This document shows, in pieces, positions 52,301-58,877 of a stretch of 64,000 nucleotides of DNA (its first letter is position 1; each line of letters starts with the position of its first letter). The stretch is from NCBI RefSeq assembly GCF_001280065.1, contig NZ_LGEA01000096.1:1-64000 (forward strand), written 5' to 3'. A program made the translations under genes and the position numbers. Source of the stretch: Streptomyces sp. NRRL B-1140 (GTDB lineage: Bacteria > Actinomycetota > Actinomycetes > Streptomycetales > Streptomycetaceae). A model generated the notes under the pieces. It made no database searches. It had not been told where the DNA came from and saw only the letters and a program-made list of their open reading frames with translations.

Positions 52301-53873
52301 GCAGGGGCAGTGCCCCTTGACCGACGGCCTCCAGCGCTTCGGCTGCCTGCCGGGCGTCGCGCGCCAGGACCACCGCCCGATGGGGGTGCAGGGTACGACG
52401 GTGTACGGCCGTCCACGCCGCGTCATAGAAGCCCTCAGGGGTTTCCCCGAGCAGCCGCCGGCCCATGCGAGTGGCCGCTGCCTCCAGTGCCTCGGGGGTG
52501 CACGCCGAGACCACCACTGGCAGCAGTCCTGGGGGTTGCTCACTGTGGTCGGGGGTGGCGGGAGCCGTCGGCGCGCCGGTGAGCACGACGTGCGCGTTGG
52601 AACCGCCGAAGCCGAAGGAGTTGACACCGACCACCGGTCGCTGCCCGGGCAGCGACCTGGCCTCGGTGCACGGGTCGAGTCGCCAGCCCTCGAAGTCGAT
52701 GTGCGGGCTCAGCGGCTGCGCGTGCAGGGTCGGCGGGATGCGACGGTGCCGCAGGACGAGCAGTGCTTTCATCAGTCCGGCCATACCGGAGGCGGCCTCC
52801 AGGTGACCGGTGTTGCTCTTGACCGATCCGATCGGCAGCGGCCCGACGGTGCGGTGGGCGCCGAGAGCGCGGCCGATGGCGTCGCACTCGATCGGGTCGC
52901 CCACCGGTGTACCGGTGCCGTGGGCCTCCAGGTAGGAGAGGTCGTCGGCGCTCACGCCGGCTCGGGCGTAGACCTGTTCGAGCAGTGCCGCCTGCGCCCG
53001 CGCACTGGGAAGTGCCAGCCCGGTGGTGCTGCCGTCACTGTTGACGCCACTCGCCAGGATCACCCCGTGGACGCGGTCGCGATCCTTGAGCGCGTCGGAC
53101 AGGAGCTTGAGCGCCACGACGCCTCCGCCTTCCGCGCGTACGTAGCCGTCGGCTTCGGCCGAGAAGACGCGGCAGCGGCCGGTCGGCGACAGCATGGAGG
53201 CGGCCGAGAAGCCGGTGAAGCCGAACGGGCTGAGCAGGACGCTTACTCCTCCTGCCAGCGCCATACGGGCCCGGCCCGTCAGCAGCGTCTCGCACGCCTG
53301 GTGCAAGGCGGTCAGGGCCGATGAGCAAGCGGTGTCCACCGTCATGCTCGGCCCGTGCCAATCGAGCAGGTGCGAGATGCGGTTGGCCGCGTTGGTGGCG
53401 GCAAGGCCGACCATCGTGTACGCGTTGGGTGCGTCGCCGCCGGTGGACTGCAGGTCGGCGTAGTCGTGACTCGACATACCGACGAACACCGCCGTGTCGG
53501 AGCCCGCGGTGGCGGCCTGGTCGATGCCGGCATCGTCCAGGGCCTCGACCGCCATCTCCAGCAGCAGCCGGTGCTGCGGGTCCATGCGCGCGGCCTCGCG
53601 CGGTGACACCCGCTGGAAGTAGGTGTTGTCGAAACCGGTCACGTCCTGGAGAAAGCCGCCCGCTGCCGTGTAGCTCTTGTTGTTCCTGCGCCGTTCAACG
53701 TCGACGAACCTTTCGGCGTCGAAACGGTCGGGCGGTACCTCGCCGACTAGGTCGCGTCCCGCGTGCAACGCTTCCCAAAGGTCGTCCAGACCCGAGACGC
53801 CGCCTGGCATTCGGCACGAGACGCCCACGATCGCCACGGCCTGGCTGTCGGGGTATGCGGGGGCCACAGCCAC
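46332..53873 (-). CDS. Single-module highly reducing type I polyketide synthase (KS-AT-DH-cMT-ER-KR-ACP)
   Basis: 2513 residues. The KS (about 8-435) has Cys183 (DTACSSAL), His318 (EAHGTGT) and His357 (KSNTGHLE). The AT (about 540-850) has Ser630 in GHSVGEIAAAH and the motif YAFH (730-733), tentatively malonyl. The DH (about 890-1170) has His932 (DHQVAGAVVMP) and Asp1094 (HPALLDGALQ). The cMT (about 1330-1600) has LEVGAGTGSST. The ER (about 1785-2090) has VHGAAGGIGLAALQLA. The KR (about 2125-2330) has TGGLSGLGAAL, Tyr2279 and LDD. The ACP has Ser2438 (LGLDSLMAVEA). No thioesterase follows; the end is a Pro/Thr/Ser repeat tail. GTG 53873 is chosen because AGGAG lies 6 nt upstream. All domains look intact; the order matches fungal-type iterative synthases. 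Confidence 0.95.
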   Translation of the reverse strand: MAVAPAYPDSQAVAIVGVSCRMPGGVSGLDDLWEALHAGRDLVGEVPPDRFDAERFVDVERRRNNKSYTAAGGFLQDVTGFDNTYFQRVSPREAARMDPQHRLLLEMAVEALDDAGIDQAATAGSDTAVFVGMSSHDYADLQSTGGDAPNAYTMVGLAATNAANRISHLLDWHGPSMTVDTACSSALTALHQACETLLTGRARMALAGGVSVLLSPFGFTGFSAASMLSPTGRCRVFSAEADGYVRAEGGGVVALKLLSDALKDRDRVHGVILASGVNSDGSTTGLALPSARAQAALLEQVYARAGVSADDLSYLEAHGTGTPVGDPIECDAIGRALGAHRTVGPLPIGSVKSNTGHLEAASGMAGLMKALLVLRHRRIPPTLHAQPLSPHIDFEGWRLDPCTEARSLPGQRPVVGVNSFGFGGSNAHVVLTGAPTAPATPDHSEQPPGLLPVVVSACTPEALEAAATRMGRRLLGETPEGFYDAAWTAVHRRTLHPHRAVVLARDARQAAEALEAVGQGALPLPAGTATGQAVADGRVVFAFGGNGSQWAGMGADLLSEEHVFRDALDRVDDALRPHLGWSVREEMAAADPGRIEATEIAQPLLFAFQIGLVELLKSRGIRPAAVLGHSVGEIAAAHVAGALDLPAAARVVAERSRAQAVTRGRGRMAAVGLSAEEAAKELAPYAGTLEIAAVNGDQDVTICGPEEQLRALGADLDVRAVFFRMLELDYAFHSQAMDPVRDGLLQSLDGLRPDSAALPFVSTVTGAVCPGEELEAHYWWRNVREPVLFGPALRTLLDDGYDIFVDIGPHPVLRPYLRKATKELERPVLVTATCARAVPGPAAVDTAVAQVLAAGALTHGDAFFPRPGRMSDLPAYPWQRERRWHGDPQWWLRVAGETSPVQHPLLGARVSVEQPAWSNLVEPSRLPWLADHQVAGAVVMPAAAYLEMALAAGGLVHDAPVEVNHLLITRALDLPWDDDTADVRVQVSLSEGDQALTIAARTGDDRPWQQYARARVRRLLAAAPPSVDLADLRSRLHTHLEVTDHYARTRRAGLVYGPAFQVLTELRRGEEEALASYALDEAADGYHVHPALLDGALQAGGCLTGVDGEYLPFLPVAVETLRLWRTPPRTGLVHVRLRDGNPQETCWDITLSDTDGQVCLQLTGCRLRRMGHTPTEPVQHLVNVLRAAPGAVAPAGAAPLPSPTNLVQACLPYRDGLERTWREEGHDIGLQRLRECCSLLIADAFAQLLPADQTEFDVSDLVAGGMLPRHTRLAELLAHATRGLLRQTQQAAEGRSARWRLPDTDGPPPLELFQQLVDDFPQHAVETSLFGRCCLHLADVLRGKHDPLTLLFDEPDRHLIEYFYSDAVQPRFHNQLLLALVREQVRAWPEDRPLRVLEVGAGTGSSTALLLPHLPPERTAYSFTDVSAGFFPSAKARFADFDFVDYQCLDLNQDPAEQGFAAASFDVVIATNVLHATRDLRATLARITHLLADGGQLLAHETHEPGLLAPCFGTLEGFWDFTDAPLRSDSPLLPGDAWQPLLHECGFDEVAQLGHDRARPELEYSVLCARRAARTTVAVPATPQAPPETRWLLAGEAPDSRLVRDLADILIRAGADVQVTGLAQTPRHWAQVSAEQQLPTTVLVFDADDVDDSPADVCDRAAARLGVLRELAGSGSHLSDGSTASLWIVTRPSGIHPAPEQPGAPQDAALWGATRSLANEIPYLTVRRISLDAGPQSVDDARRLAAELLDPTDEDEVVLTRGGRFVPRTIAQAASATAPDTPDATPFTLRLHDAGLRPRLTWVPDQPQRPADNEVTIAVAAAALNYRDVMLAVGLLPPGAEAPLPDGPALGLECAGTVTAVGGDVTHLSPGDRVYALAPRSLSSHVTVDARLVGTVPDGMAFTEAATLPVVYFTVHHALERLARLQRGETVLVHGAAGGIGLAALQLARARGATVIATAGTPAKRDLLRMLGVDHVLDSRTLDFAEHVRDLTGGQGVDIVLNSLAGEAISRSLELLRPGGRFLELGKRDIYTSTPLALRPFSNNIAFFGIDAYQLIAGRQPQAATCFDETARLITDGTYRPLLHLTYPATRIAEALRVLQRSRHLGKVVITFEEPPPLEHPSSSLRLSSQATYLITGGLSGLGAALAHRLVDHGAHHLALVGRRGADTPGASQLIQSLAERGATATGHTADVTREEDLRRTLAAIDAGGHPLGGVIHAAMVLDDAPLAELTDERLRTALEPKMLGAATLDVLTRDRDLHLFATCSSVTAWFGNAYQANYTAANAYLEALTRTRRATGLPGTTVAWGAVGDTGYAARHGITEMLARLGLDNLTPAEACTALTHAIAQDIDVTAVARIDWARIRSMMPAVQTPRLAGLIPLHTHQDDGPDQLRHRLATATPAEALALAADAITQVLADILQTDPARLDRDRRLDQLGLDSLMAVEAVIAARRRLGCELPTLEFLNAQGITDLARRALIRLGHQAPTVPGPTAPSPTVPSPTVPAPAAPVSSAPTH

Positions 53874-54385
53874 GGAGTTCTCCTGCACAAATGAGTGGGA
53901 AGCAGCGGCGAGCTGCATGCGATCGGAGCCGGCGGTGTGTTCGTCGCCGAGCCTCCGCGATCTTAGGGAGTGAGGGAACGGTCCCCTCCACGCGTTACTG
54001 CATACGTGGGAACACGACGAGCCACGTTCGGGTGTTTCGGAGGCATTCGTACCAGTCGGAATTGCGACGACGGCCTCGATGCGTTCACCACTGCGGGCGA
54101 ACTGAGGAGTGCCTCTGCTGGCTCCCACCTGCGGATATTCACGATCGGGTGAGGAGGTGGCGTCAGTCCGCCGAGCGTCTGCTACCGCAAGGGTGACGGT
54201 GAGCCACCGTTCGCCAGAGCGCCGGTAGGGTCACCGCCGTGCTGGTCCCCCCGCAGGATCCGCCACCTGCACGACACGGGCAGCCGGATCTCTGTCCCCG
54301 TCGCATTTCCCGCGCCGCCGGCCACAGCCCCGCCCACGAAAGCCCACCTCGACGCGGCCTCGACGACGTATCTGGAAGGCATGCC
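53874..54385. promoter_or_regulatory. Divergent intergenic region between PKS and unknown-protein gene
   Basis: This 512-bp gap should hold the promoters of the PKS and of the rightward gene set. It contains AGGAG for the PKS at 53880-53884 and a short symmetrical element GGGA-ACGG-TCCC at 53974-53985, a candidate operator. No small gene, riboswitch or RNA was recognised, and no pathway-specific regulator is encoded nearby. Confidence 0.45.
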
Positions 54386-55786
54386 ATGAGTAGTTCACCG
54401 GTTGCCCCACCGACCGTCAGCACCGACCTGACCGCATGCGGCTGGTGGCGCCCATGCACGGTGCAGGTCATCGGAGAGGTGCCGGTCGACCATCAGGCGC
54501 TACGAGCCTTCCTCGACCGTCTGGTCGCCGCTTTCGAGTTCCAGGGCCACTCCGTCTTCGACCGTTCCCACGGTGACGTCGACCTGATGCTCATGTGCGG
54601 GCAGATCCCAGAAGGGCCGCAGCCACTGCGGGAGCGGATCCCCGAGAACTACCCGCCACTGAGCGCGATGCTGCGCCAGCGCCATGGTCTGCGCCGCAAC
54701 CCGCGCCACGTCGTCGCCGTGGTCGAGGTGCCTGAACGGCTCAGCACCCTGCCCCACGCCGAAGCCGTCGCCACCGCTCGCACCGCCATGGGCCGACTGG
54801 GCGCGGCCAAGGTTTTGTTCGTGTCCCGCGGGGACGCTCCCGGCCGGGTGGCGGAGGTGACTCTGTGCACCATGGAGGGCGGCCACCCCACCGAGATGGA
54901 CGACATCGCCGACCGCATGCGGGACCGGCTCGTCACCGCAGCCTGCGCCCAGCAGGTCGCCGACGACTACGACACCGCCCGCGACGCCATCACGGCCGAG
55001 GCGTGGCAGGCCGCCACCGCCCCCGAGCAACTGGCCGGTGCGGGCCGTCGGATGGGTGAACTGGGTCTGCTGTCGCCGCCGTTGAAGGTGTCCGACTTCG
55101 TTTCCGACCAACTGGCCGACATGTACGAGATCTACATGGGGGTGCGCGGCTTCAGCGAGGGCATGCTCTTCGCCTTCGACCCCGACCTCGATTGCTTGGT
55201 GGTCAGTGCCTCGGGCTCCTGGGACGTCGACAAGCGGGCATTGACCCGTGAGCAGGTCGTGGCCGTCGAGCCGCGTCTGGCCGGTGGACGGCGTCTGCGC
55301 GTCCTGGCGCCGAGCGGCACGCTGCCGATGCAGCCGTCGGTGGAGACATGGGAGATCTGTGCCCTGATGGAGGCTTGCCCCACCGTCCGTGTCACCAAAG
55401 ACATGGCCGGCACATGGGTCCCGGACCCGAACGGTGAACGCGAGCTTCCCCTGGTCCGCGCCGGTATTCACGCCCACGTCGGCGTCACCTCCAGCGATGA
55501 CACAGTGATCGAGACCGTGGAAGCCGACCGTGAGCAGTTTCCTTACGGGTTCGGCTGCGGCACCGACCTGACCGTAGAGATCGCACGCAACACGGTCCGC
55601 CGGTCACACGCCATCAACGACCCCGCGGACCCGCGGGTCTACGTGCGGTGGCCCTTGCTGTACCACGGGGAGATGGCCGTCGAACTGTGGAAGCCCGGCC
55701 TGCCTTCCCAGCCTTTCCAGGGCCTGCTCGACCAGTACGGCACGGCGGTGCAGTTCACGCCCGACGACGTCCCGCAGCCGCGGTGA
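54386..55786 (+). CDS. Unrecognised 466-residue protein of the polyketide island
   Basis: 466 residues; I do not recognise the family. No signal peptide or membrane segment is visible. Recurrent alpha/beta patterns (CTVQVIGEVPVDHQALRAFLDRL, HVVAVVEVPERLSTL, AKVLFVSRGDAPGRVAEVTLC) and later blocks (GVRGFSEGMLFAFDPDLDCLVVSASGSWDVDK, IHAHVGVTSSDDTVIETVE, FGCGTDLTVEIARNTVRRSH) suggest a multi-domain cytoplasmic protein, possibly sugar-isomerase-like, but that is a weak impression. ATG 54386 has GGAAGG upstream. It leads a rightward unit with an SDR (37-bp gap) and an ABC exporter, so it probably acts in the same pathway as the PKS. Confidence 0.75.
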   Translation: MSSSPVAPPTVSTDLTACGWWRPCTVQVIGEVPVDHQALRAFLDRLVAAFEFQGHSVFDRSHGDVDLMLMCGQIPEGPQPLRERIPENYPPLSAMLRQRHGLRRNPRHVVAVVEVPERLSTLPHAEAVATARTAMGRLGAAKVLFVSRGDAPGRVAEVTLCTMEGGHPTEMDDIADRMRDRLVTAACAQQVADDYDTARDAITAEAWQAATAPEQLAGAGRRMGELGLLSPPLKVSDFVSDQLADMYEIYMGVRGFSEGMLFAFDPDLDCLVVSASGSWDVDKRALTREQVVAVEPRLAGGRRLRVLAPSGTLPMQPSVETWEICALMEACPTVRVTKDMAGTWVPDPNGERELPLVRAGIHAHVGVTSSDDTVIETVEADREQFPYGFGCGTDLTVEIARNTVRRSHAINDPADPRVYVRWPLLYHGEMAVELWKPGLPSQPFQGLLDQYGTAVQFTPDDVPQPR

Positions 55787-55823
55787 GCGGACGTCCCCCT
55801 TCCCCGCGCAGCGGAGGGCCGTC

Positions 55824-56642
55824 ATGCCGAGCGCGGTGATTACCGGAGCCACCTCGGGCCTCGGACTGGCCTTCGCCGTACACCTGGCCGGGGCCGGTTA
55901 CGACCTGACGCTGGTCGCCCGTACCGAGCGCGATCTGGAGAGTACGGCCGACCTGCTGCGAAGCCCCGGGCGGCGGATTACCACCGTGGCCGCCGACCTG
56001 GCCACCGCCCCCGGCAGCAGCAGGCTCACGGAAAGTCTGGCCCGGACCGTCCCGGACCTGCTGGTCAACAACGCCGGCATGGCGGTCGCCGCGGCCTTTC
56101 CCGCCAGTGACTCCGGTGCCGAAGAGGCTCTCCTGCAGCTGAACATCGGGTCTGTGCTGCGCACGACACAGGCCGTCCTGCCCGCCATGATGCAGCGCGG
56201 CGACGGCGCCGTCGTCAACGTCGCGTCCGTCGCCGCCTACGGTCCGACCTGGCTGGCCAGCACCTACCCCGCCAGCAAGTCATGGGTGCTGGCTTTCACC
56301 GAGTCCATCGCCCGCTCCGCGCCGGTGCGAGACAGCGGGGTACGCATCATGGCCCTGCTGCCCGGCTACATCCGCACGGCATTCCACCAGCGGGCGGGGC
56401 TGGAGGTCGGCCACCTGCCCTCGTGGATGTGGCTGAACAGCGAGCAGGTCGTCACCGCCGCCATGCGCGACCTCGCCAGAGGCCGCCTGGTCAGCATCCC
56501 CACCCGCCGCTACAGGGCCTGTGCCTGGGGGTTGCGGCACCTGCCCCGCACGCTGACGTCCGCATTCAGCTGGGACCTCGGCCGCGCTCGGTCGGCCCTT
56601 GCCCCGCCCGATGCCCCATGCACCGAGGACCCCGCGGCATGA
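55824..56642 (+). CDS. SDR-family oxidoreductase of the polyketide island
   Basis: 272 residues. A classical SDR core has AVITGATSGLGLAFAVHLA (TGxxxGLG), the LLVNNAGMAVAA block, the catalytic Ser in VVNVASVAAYG and Tyr/Lys in STYPASKSWVLAF, then IMALLPGYIRTAFHQRAG. The family includes DltE/YqjQ-type reductases. ATG 55824 lies 37 bp after the unknown gene and its stop overlaps the ABC exporter start (ATGA). It could reduce or release a polyketide intermediate, as no thioesterase is attached to the PKS, but that is speculative. Confidence 0.87.
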   Translation: MPSAVITGATSGLGLAFAVHLAGAGYDLTLVARTERDLESTADLLRSPGRRITTVAADLATAPGSSRLTESLARTVPDLLVNNAGMAVAAAFPASDSGAEEALLQLNIGSVLRTTQAVLPAMMQRGDGAVVNVASVAAYGPTWLASTYPASKSWVLAFTESIARSAPVRDSGVRIMALLPGYIRTAFHQRAGLEVGHLPSWMWLNSEQVVTAAMRDLARGRLVSIPTRRYRACAWGLRHLPRTLTSAFSWDLGRARSALAPPDAPCTEDPAA

Positions 56643-58453
56643 CCCTTGGGACGGCTCACACCCACGTCGATGCGCCCCTCAGTCCCGCCCGGTGGGGCGG
56701 CATGGGCACCACGGTGCCCGGAGTGCACCTCGGCCGTGACCTCTTGCGTGGCAATCGGGTGCTGCTCGCCTTGGCCGCCGTCTTGTCTCTCTTCGCGTCC
56801 GCCGCCGACCTGACCGTGCCATGGCTGGCCATGGTCGTGACGGACGCCCTCACCCACCATCAGCCGATCACCCGTGCCGCCCTGTGCATGAGCACTGCTG
56901 TCCTGTGCGCAGCCGGATTCCAAGCCCTCACCGGATGGCTGCTGGCCGGAATCGGCGAACTCGCCGTACTACGACTGCGCTGCCAGGCCATGGACCACCT
57001 GCTGCGGCTGCCATTGCATGCCGTCCGCGACGAGGGCACCGGCGCTCTCACCGCCAGGGTCACCTCTGACGCCGTGGCGCTGCGCATACTCATCGAAACC
57101 GGTCTCGTTCATCTCCCGGTGGCGCTGACCACCACCGCAGCCACGCTCACCGCCATGGCCGTCATCGACCCAGTCCTCACCTTGGTCGCCGTCGGCGCCT
57201 TCAGTCTGGCCGGCGCCTGTATCGCCCTGATGACGGCTCGCATGAAACACCTCGCGGACGCGCAGCAGCGCGCCCTCGGACAACTCGCCCAAGGTCTCAC
57301 CGCCCACCTCACCGCGCTCGTCACCGTCAAGGCGTGCCGCTACGAAGCCGCAGCCGCACGGAAACTCGGACACGCCGCGGCCGACGTGCGCTCCGCATGT
57401 CTCCCTGTCTCGCGACTCCAGTGCCTCATCGGCCCGGTGGTGAGCGTCGGCCAGCAGATCGCGGTGCTGGCCGTTGCCCTGGTAGCAGGGCAGCAGATCA
57501 CGCGAGGGGTGCTCTCTCTAGCCTCTTTCAGCGGCTTCTTCCTCTACCTGCTACACCTCACCTCCCCCCTGGCCATCGTCGCCCTGGGCATCGGCCACGT
57601 GCAGGCGGGGCTGGCTGCGCAAGGCCGTTTCCGTGACCTCTTCACGATCACCGTGGAAACGGACAACGCCACCCCGTCCAGCCTGCAATCGACCTGCAGT
57701 GAAGCTGAAGCCGTGACGTTCGACCACGTGACCTTCCGCCATCCCGGAGGCAGCCCGGTCCTGGACCGTGCGAGCTTTCACGCTCCCGCAACCGGCCTGA
57801 CCGCCCTCGTCGGCCCCTCAGGCACCGGGAAGTCCACAGTGCTCACTTTGATCAACCGCCTCGCGCTGGCCGATCAAGGTGAGATCCGTGTGCTGGGACG
57901 CCCCGTGGACAGCTGGCCTCTCAGCGAGCTACGTCGGCGCACCACCTACGTCGACCAGCACGCCACGCTGATAGAGGGCACCCTCCGTGAGAACCTCCAC
58001 CTCGGCCTCGAGGGACCGGTCAGCGACGAAACGCTGCTGGACGCGCTGGAGAAGGTCGGTCTGCGCGAGGCCGTCCTGTGCCTCCCCAGAACCCTCGGCA
58101 CCCCCCTCGGCCGCGCACACGACCTTTCCGGCGGTCAACGCCAGCGCCTGGCCGTGGCCCGTGCTCTCCTCACTGACGGCGACATCGTCCTCCTCGACGA
58201 ACCGAACTCCCACCTGGACGGCATTAGCGAAGGCCGCATTGTCCAAGCCCTCGTCGACTTCTCGGCAACTCGCTGCGTCATCGTCGCCAGCCACCGACCG
58301 TCCATCGTCCACAACGCGCGGCACGTCGTTCTGATCGGAGAGGACGGAACAGTTGTCAACGGCAGCCACGAAGAACTGCTTGCCACCAACATCCACTACA
58401 GGGATCTTTTCTCCGGCTACGCCACAGCCTCCTCGGGCTACTCGGAGTTCTGA
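56639..58453 (+). CDS. ABC exporter half-transporter (fused membrane and ATPase domains)
   Basis: 604 residues. A six-helix exporter membrane domain (about 35-320: LLALAAVLSLFASAADLTVPWLAMVV, LTALVTVKACRYE, FFLYLLHLTSPLAIVALGIGH) is followed by an ATPase domain with Walker A GPSGTGKST (392-400), signature LSGGQRQRLAVARALL (from 496), and Walker B VLLDEPNSHLDG (from about 517). The D-loop-side residue after EP is Asn instead of the usual Thr. It probably acts as a homodimer exporting the cluster product or giving resistance. It is coupled to the SDR gene. Confidence 0.93.
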   Translation: MTLGTAHTHVDAPLSPARWGGMGTTVPGVHLGRDLLRGNRVLLALAAVLSLFASAADLTVPWLAMVVTDALTHHQPITRAALCMSTAVLCAAGFQALTGWLLAGIGELAVLRLRCQAMDHLLRLPLHAVRDEGTGALTARVTSDAVALRILIETGLVHLPVALTTTAATLTAMAVIDPVLTLVAVGAFSLAGACIALMTARMKHLADAQQRALGQLAQGLTAHLTALVTVKACRYEAAAARKLGHAAADVRSACLPVSRLQCLIGPVVSVGQQIAVLAVALVAGQQITRGVLSLASFSGFFLYLLHLTSPLAIVALGIGHVQAGLAAQGRFRDLFTITVETDNATPSSLQSTCSEAEAVTFDHVTFRHPGGSPVLDRASFHAPATGLTALVGPSGTGKSTVLTLINRLALADQGEIRVLGRPVDSWPLSELRRRTTYVDQHATLIEGTLRENLHLGLEGPVSDETLLDALEKVGLREAVLCLPRTLGTPLGRAHDLSGGQRQRLAVARALLTDGDIVLLDEPNSHLDGISEGRIVQALVDFSATRCVIVASHRPSIVHNARHVVLIGEDGTVVNGSHEELLATNIHYRDLFSGYATASSGYSEF

Positions 58454-58498
58454 CCCCCACCCGCCGCCTTACGCCAAGCGCGTGCGGACGCCTGCCTC

Positions 58499-58666
58499 TC
58501 AGCCGGCCGCGCCGCCCCCACCGCGCCTGTCAGGAACGGAGCCGGGCGTTGGTAGGCATCCGGCCGGGGCGTGAAGATGCGCCGGTGGACGGGCCGCGCT
58601 GGCCAGAGCGCGGGCCGGCGCCCGGCCGATTCCGGTGCTGGCTCCGGAGACGAGTGCAGTCGGCAT
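58499..58666 (-). pseudogene. N-terminal fragment of an SDR oxidoreductase
   Basis: On the minus strand ATG 58666, preceded by GAGAGGG, opens MPTALVSGASTGIGRAPARAL, a clear SDR nucleotide-binding start (TGxxxGIG as SGASTGIG). After about 25 residues the homology ends in low-complexity Pro/Ala/Gly sequence and a stop at 58499. The catalytic Ser-Tyr-Lys part is missing. It sits in the 424-bp gap between the ABC exporter and the MMPL gene and is a decayed gene. Confidence 0.6.
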
Positions 58667-58877
58667 GGTGTGCCCTCTCTGGAAGTGCTGGGGGGCGCTT
58701 CGCGGGAAGTGGCTTGGGGCTTCACGCCTTTCGGCTCCCCCTTCTCTCCAGCCGCCCCGTCTTCAGGGAGCGGCGCAGAGTGTCATGTCACCGGCACACG
58801 CACGGGTGAGGAACCGTGTCCGTCACCTCGGCCGGGCGTTGGGCAGACGCCCCGGGGTGCAGGAGACAGCCCCCGTC

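Noticed and set aside
50334..53324. A roughly 1000-codon open frame antisense to PKS1
   Set aside because: The opposite strand contains the KS, AT and DH active sites; the antisense frame is low-complexity with no recognisable domain.
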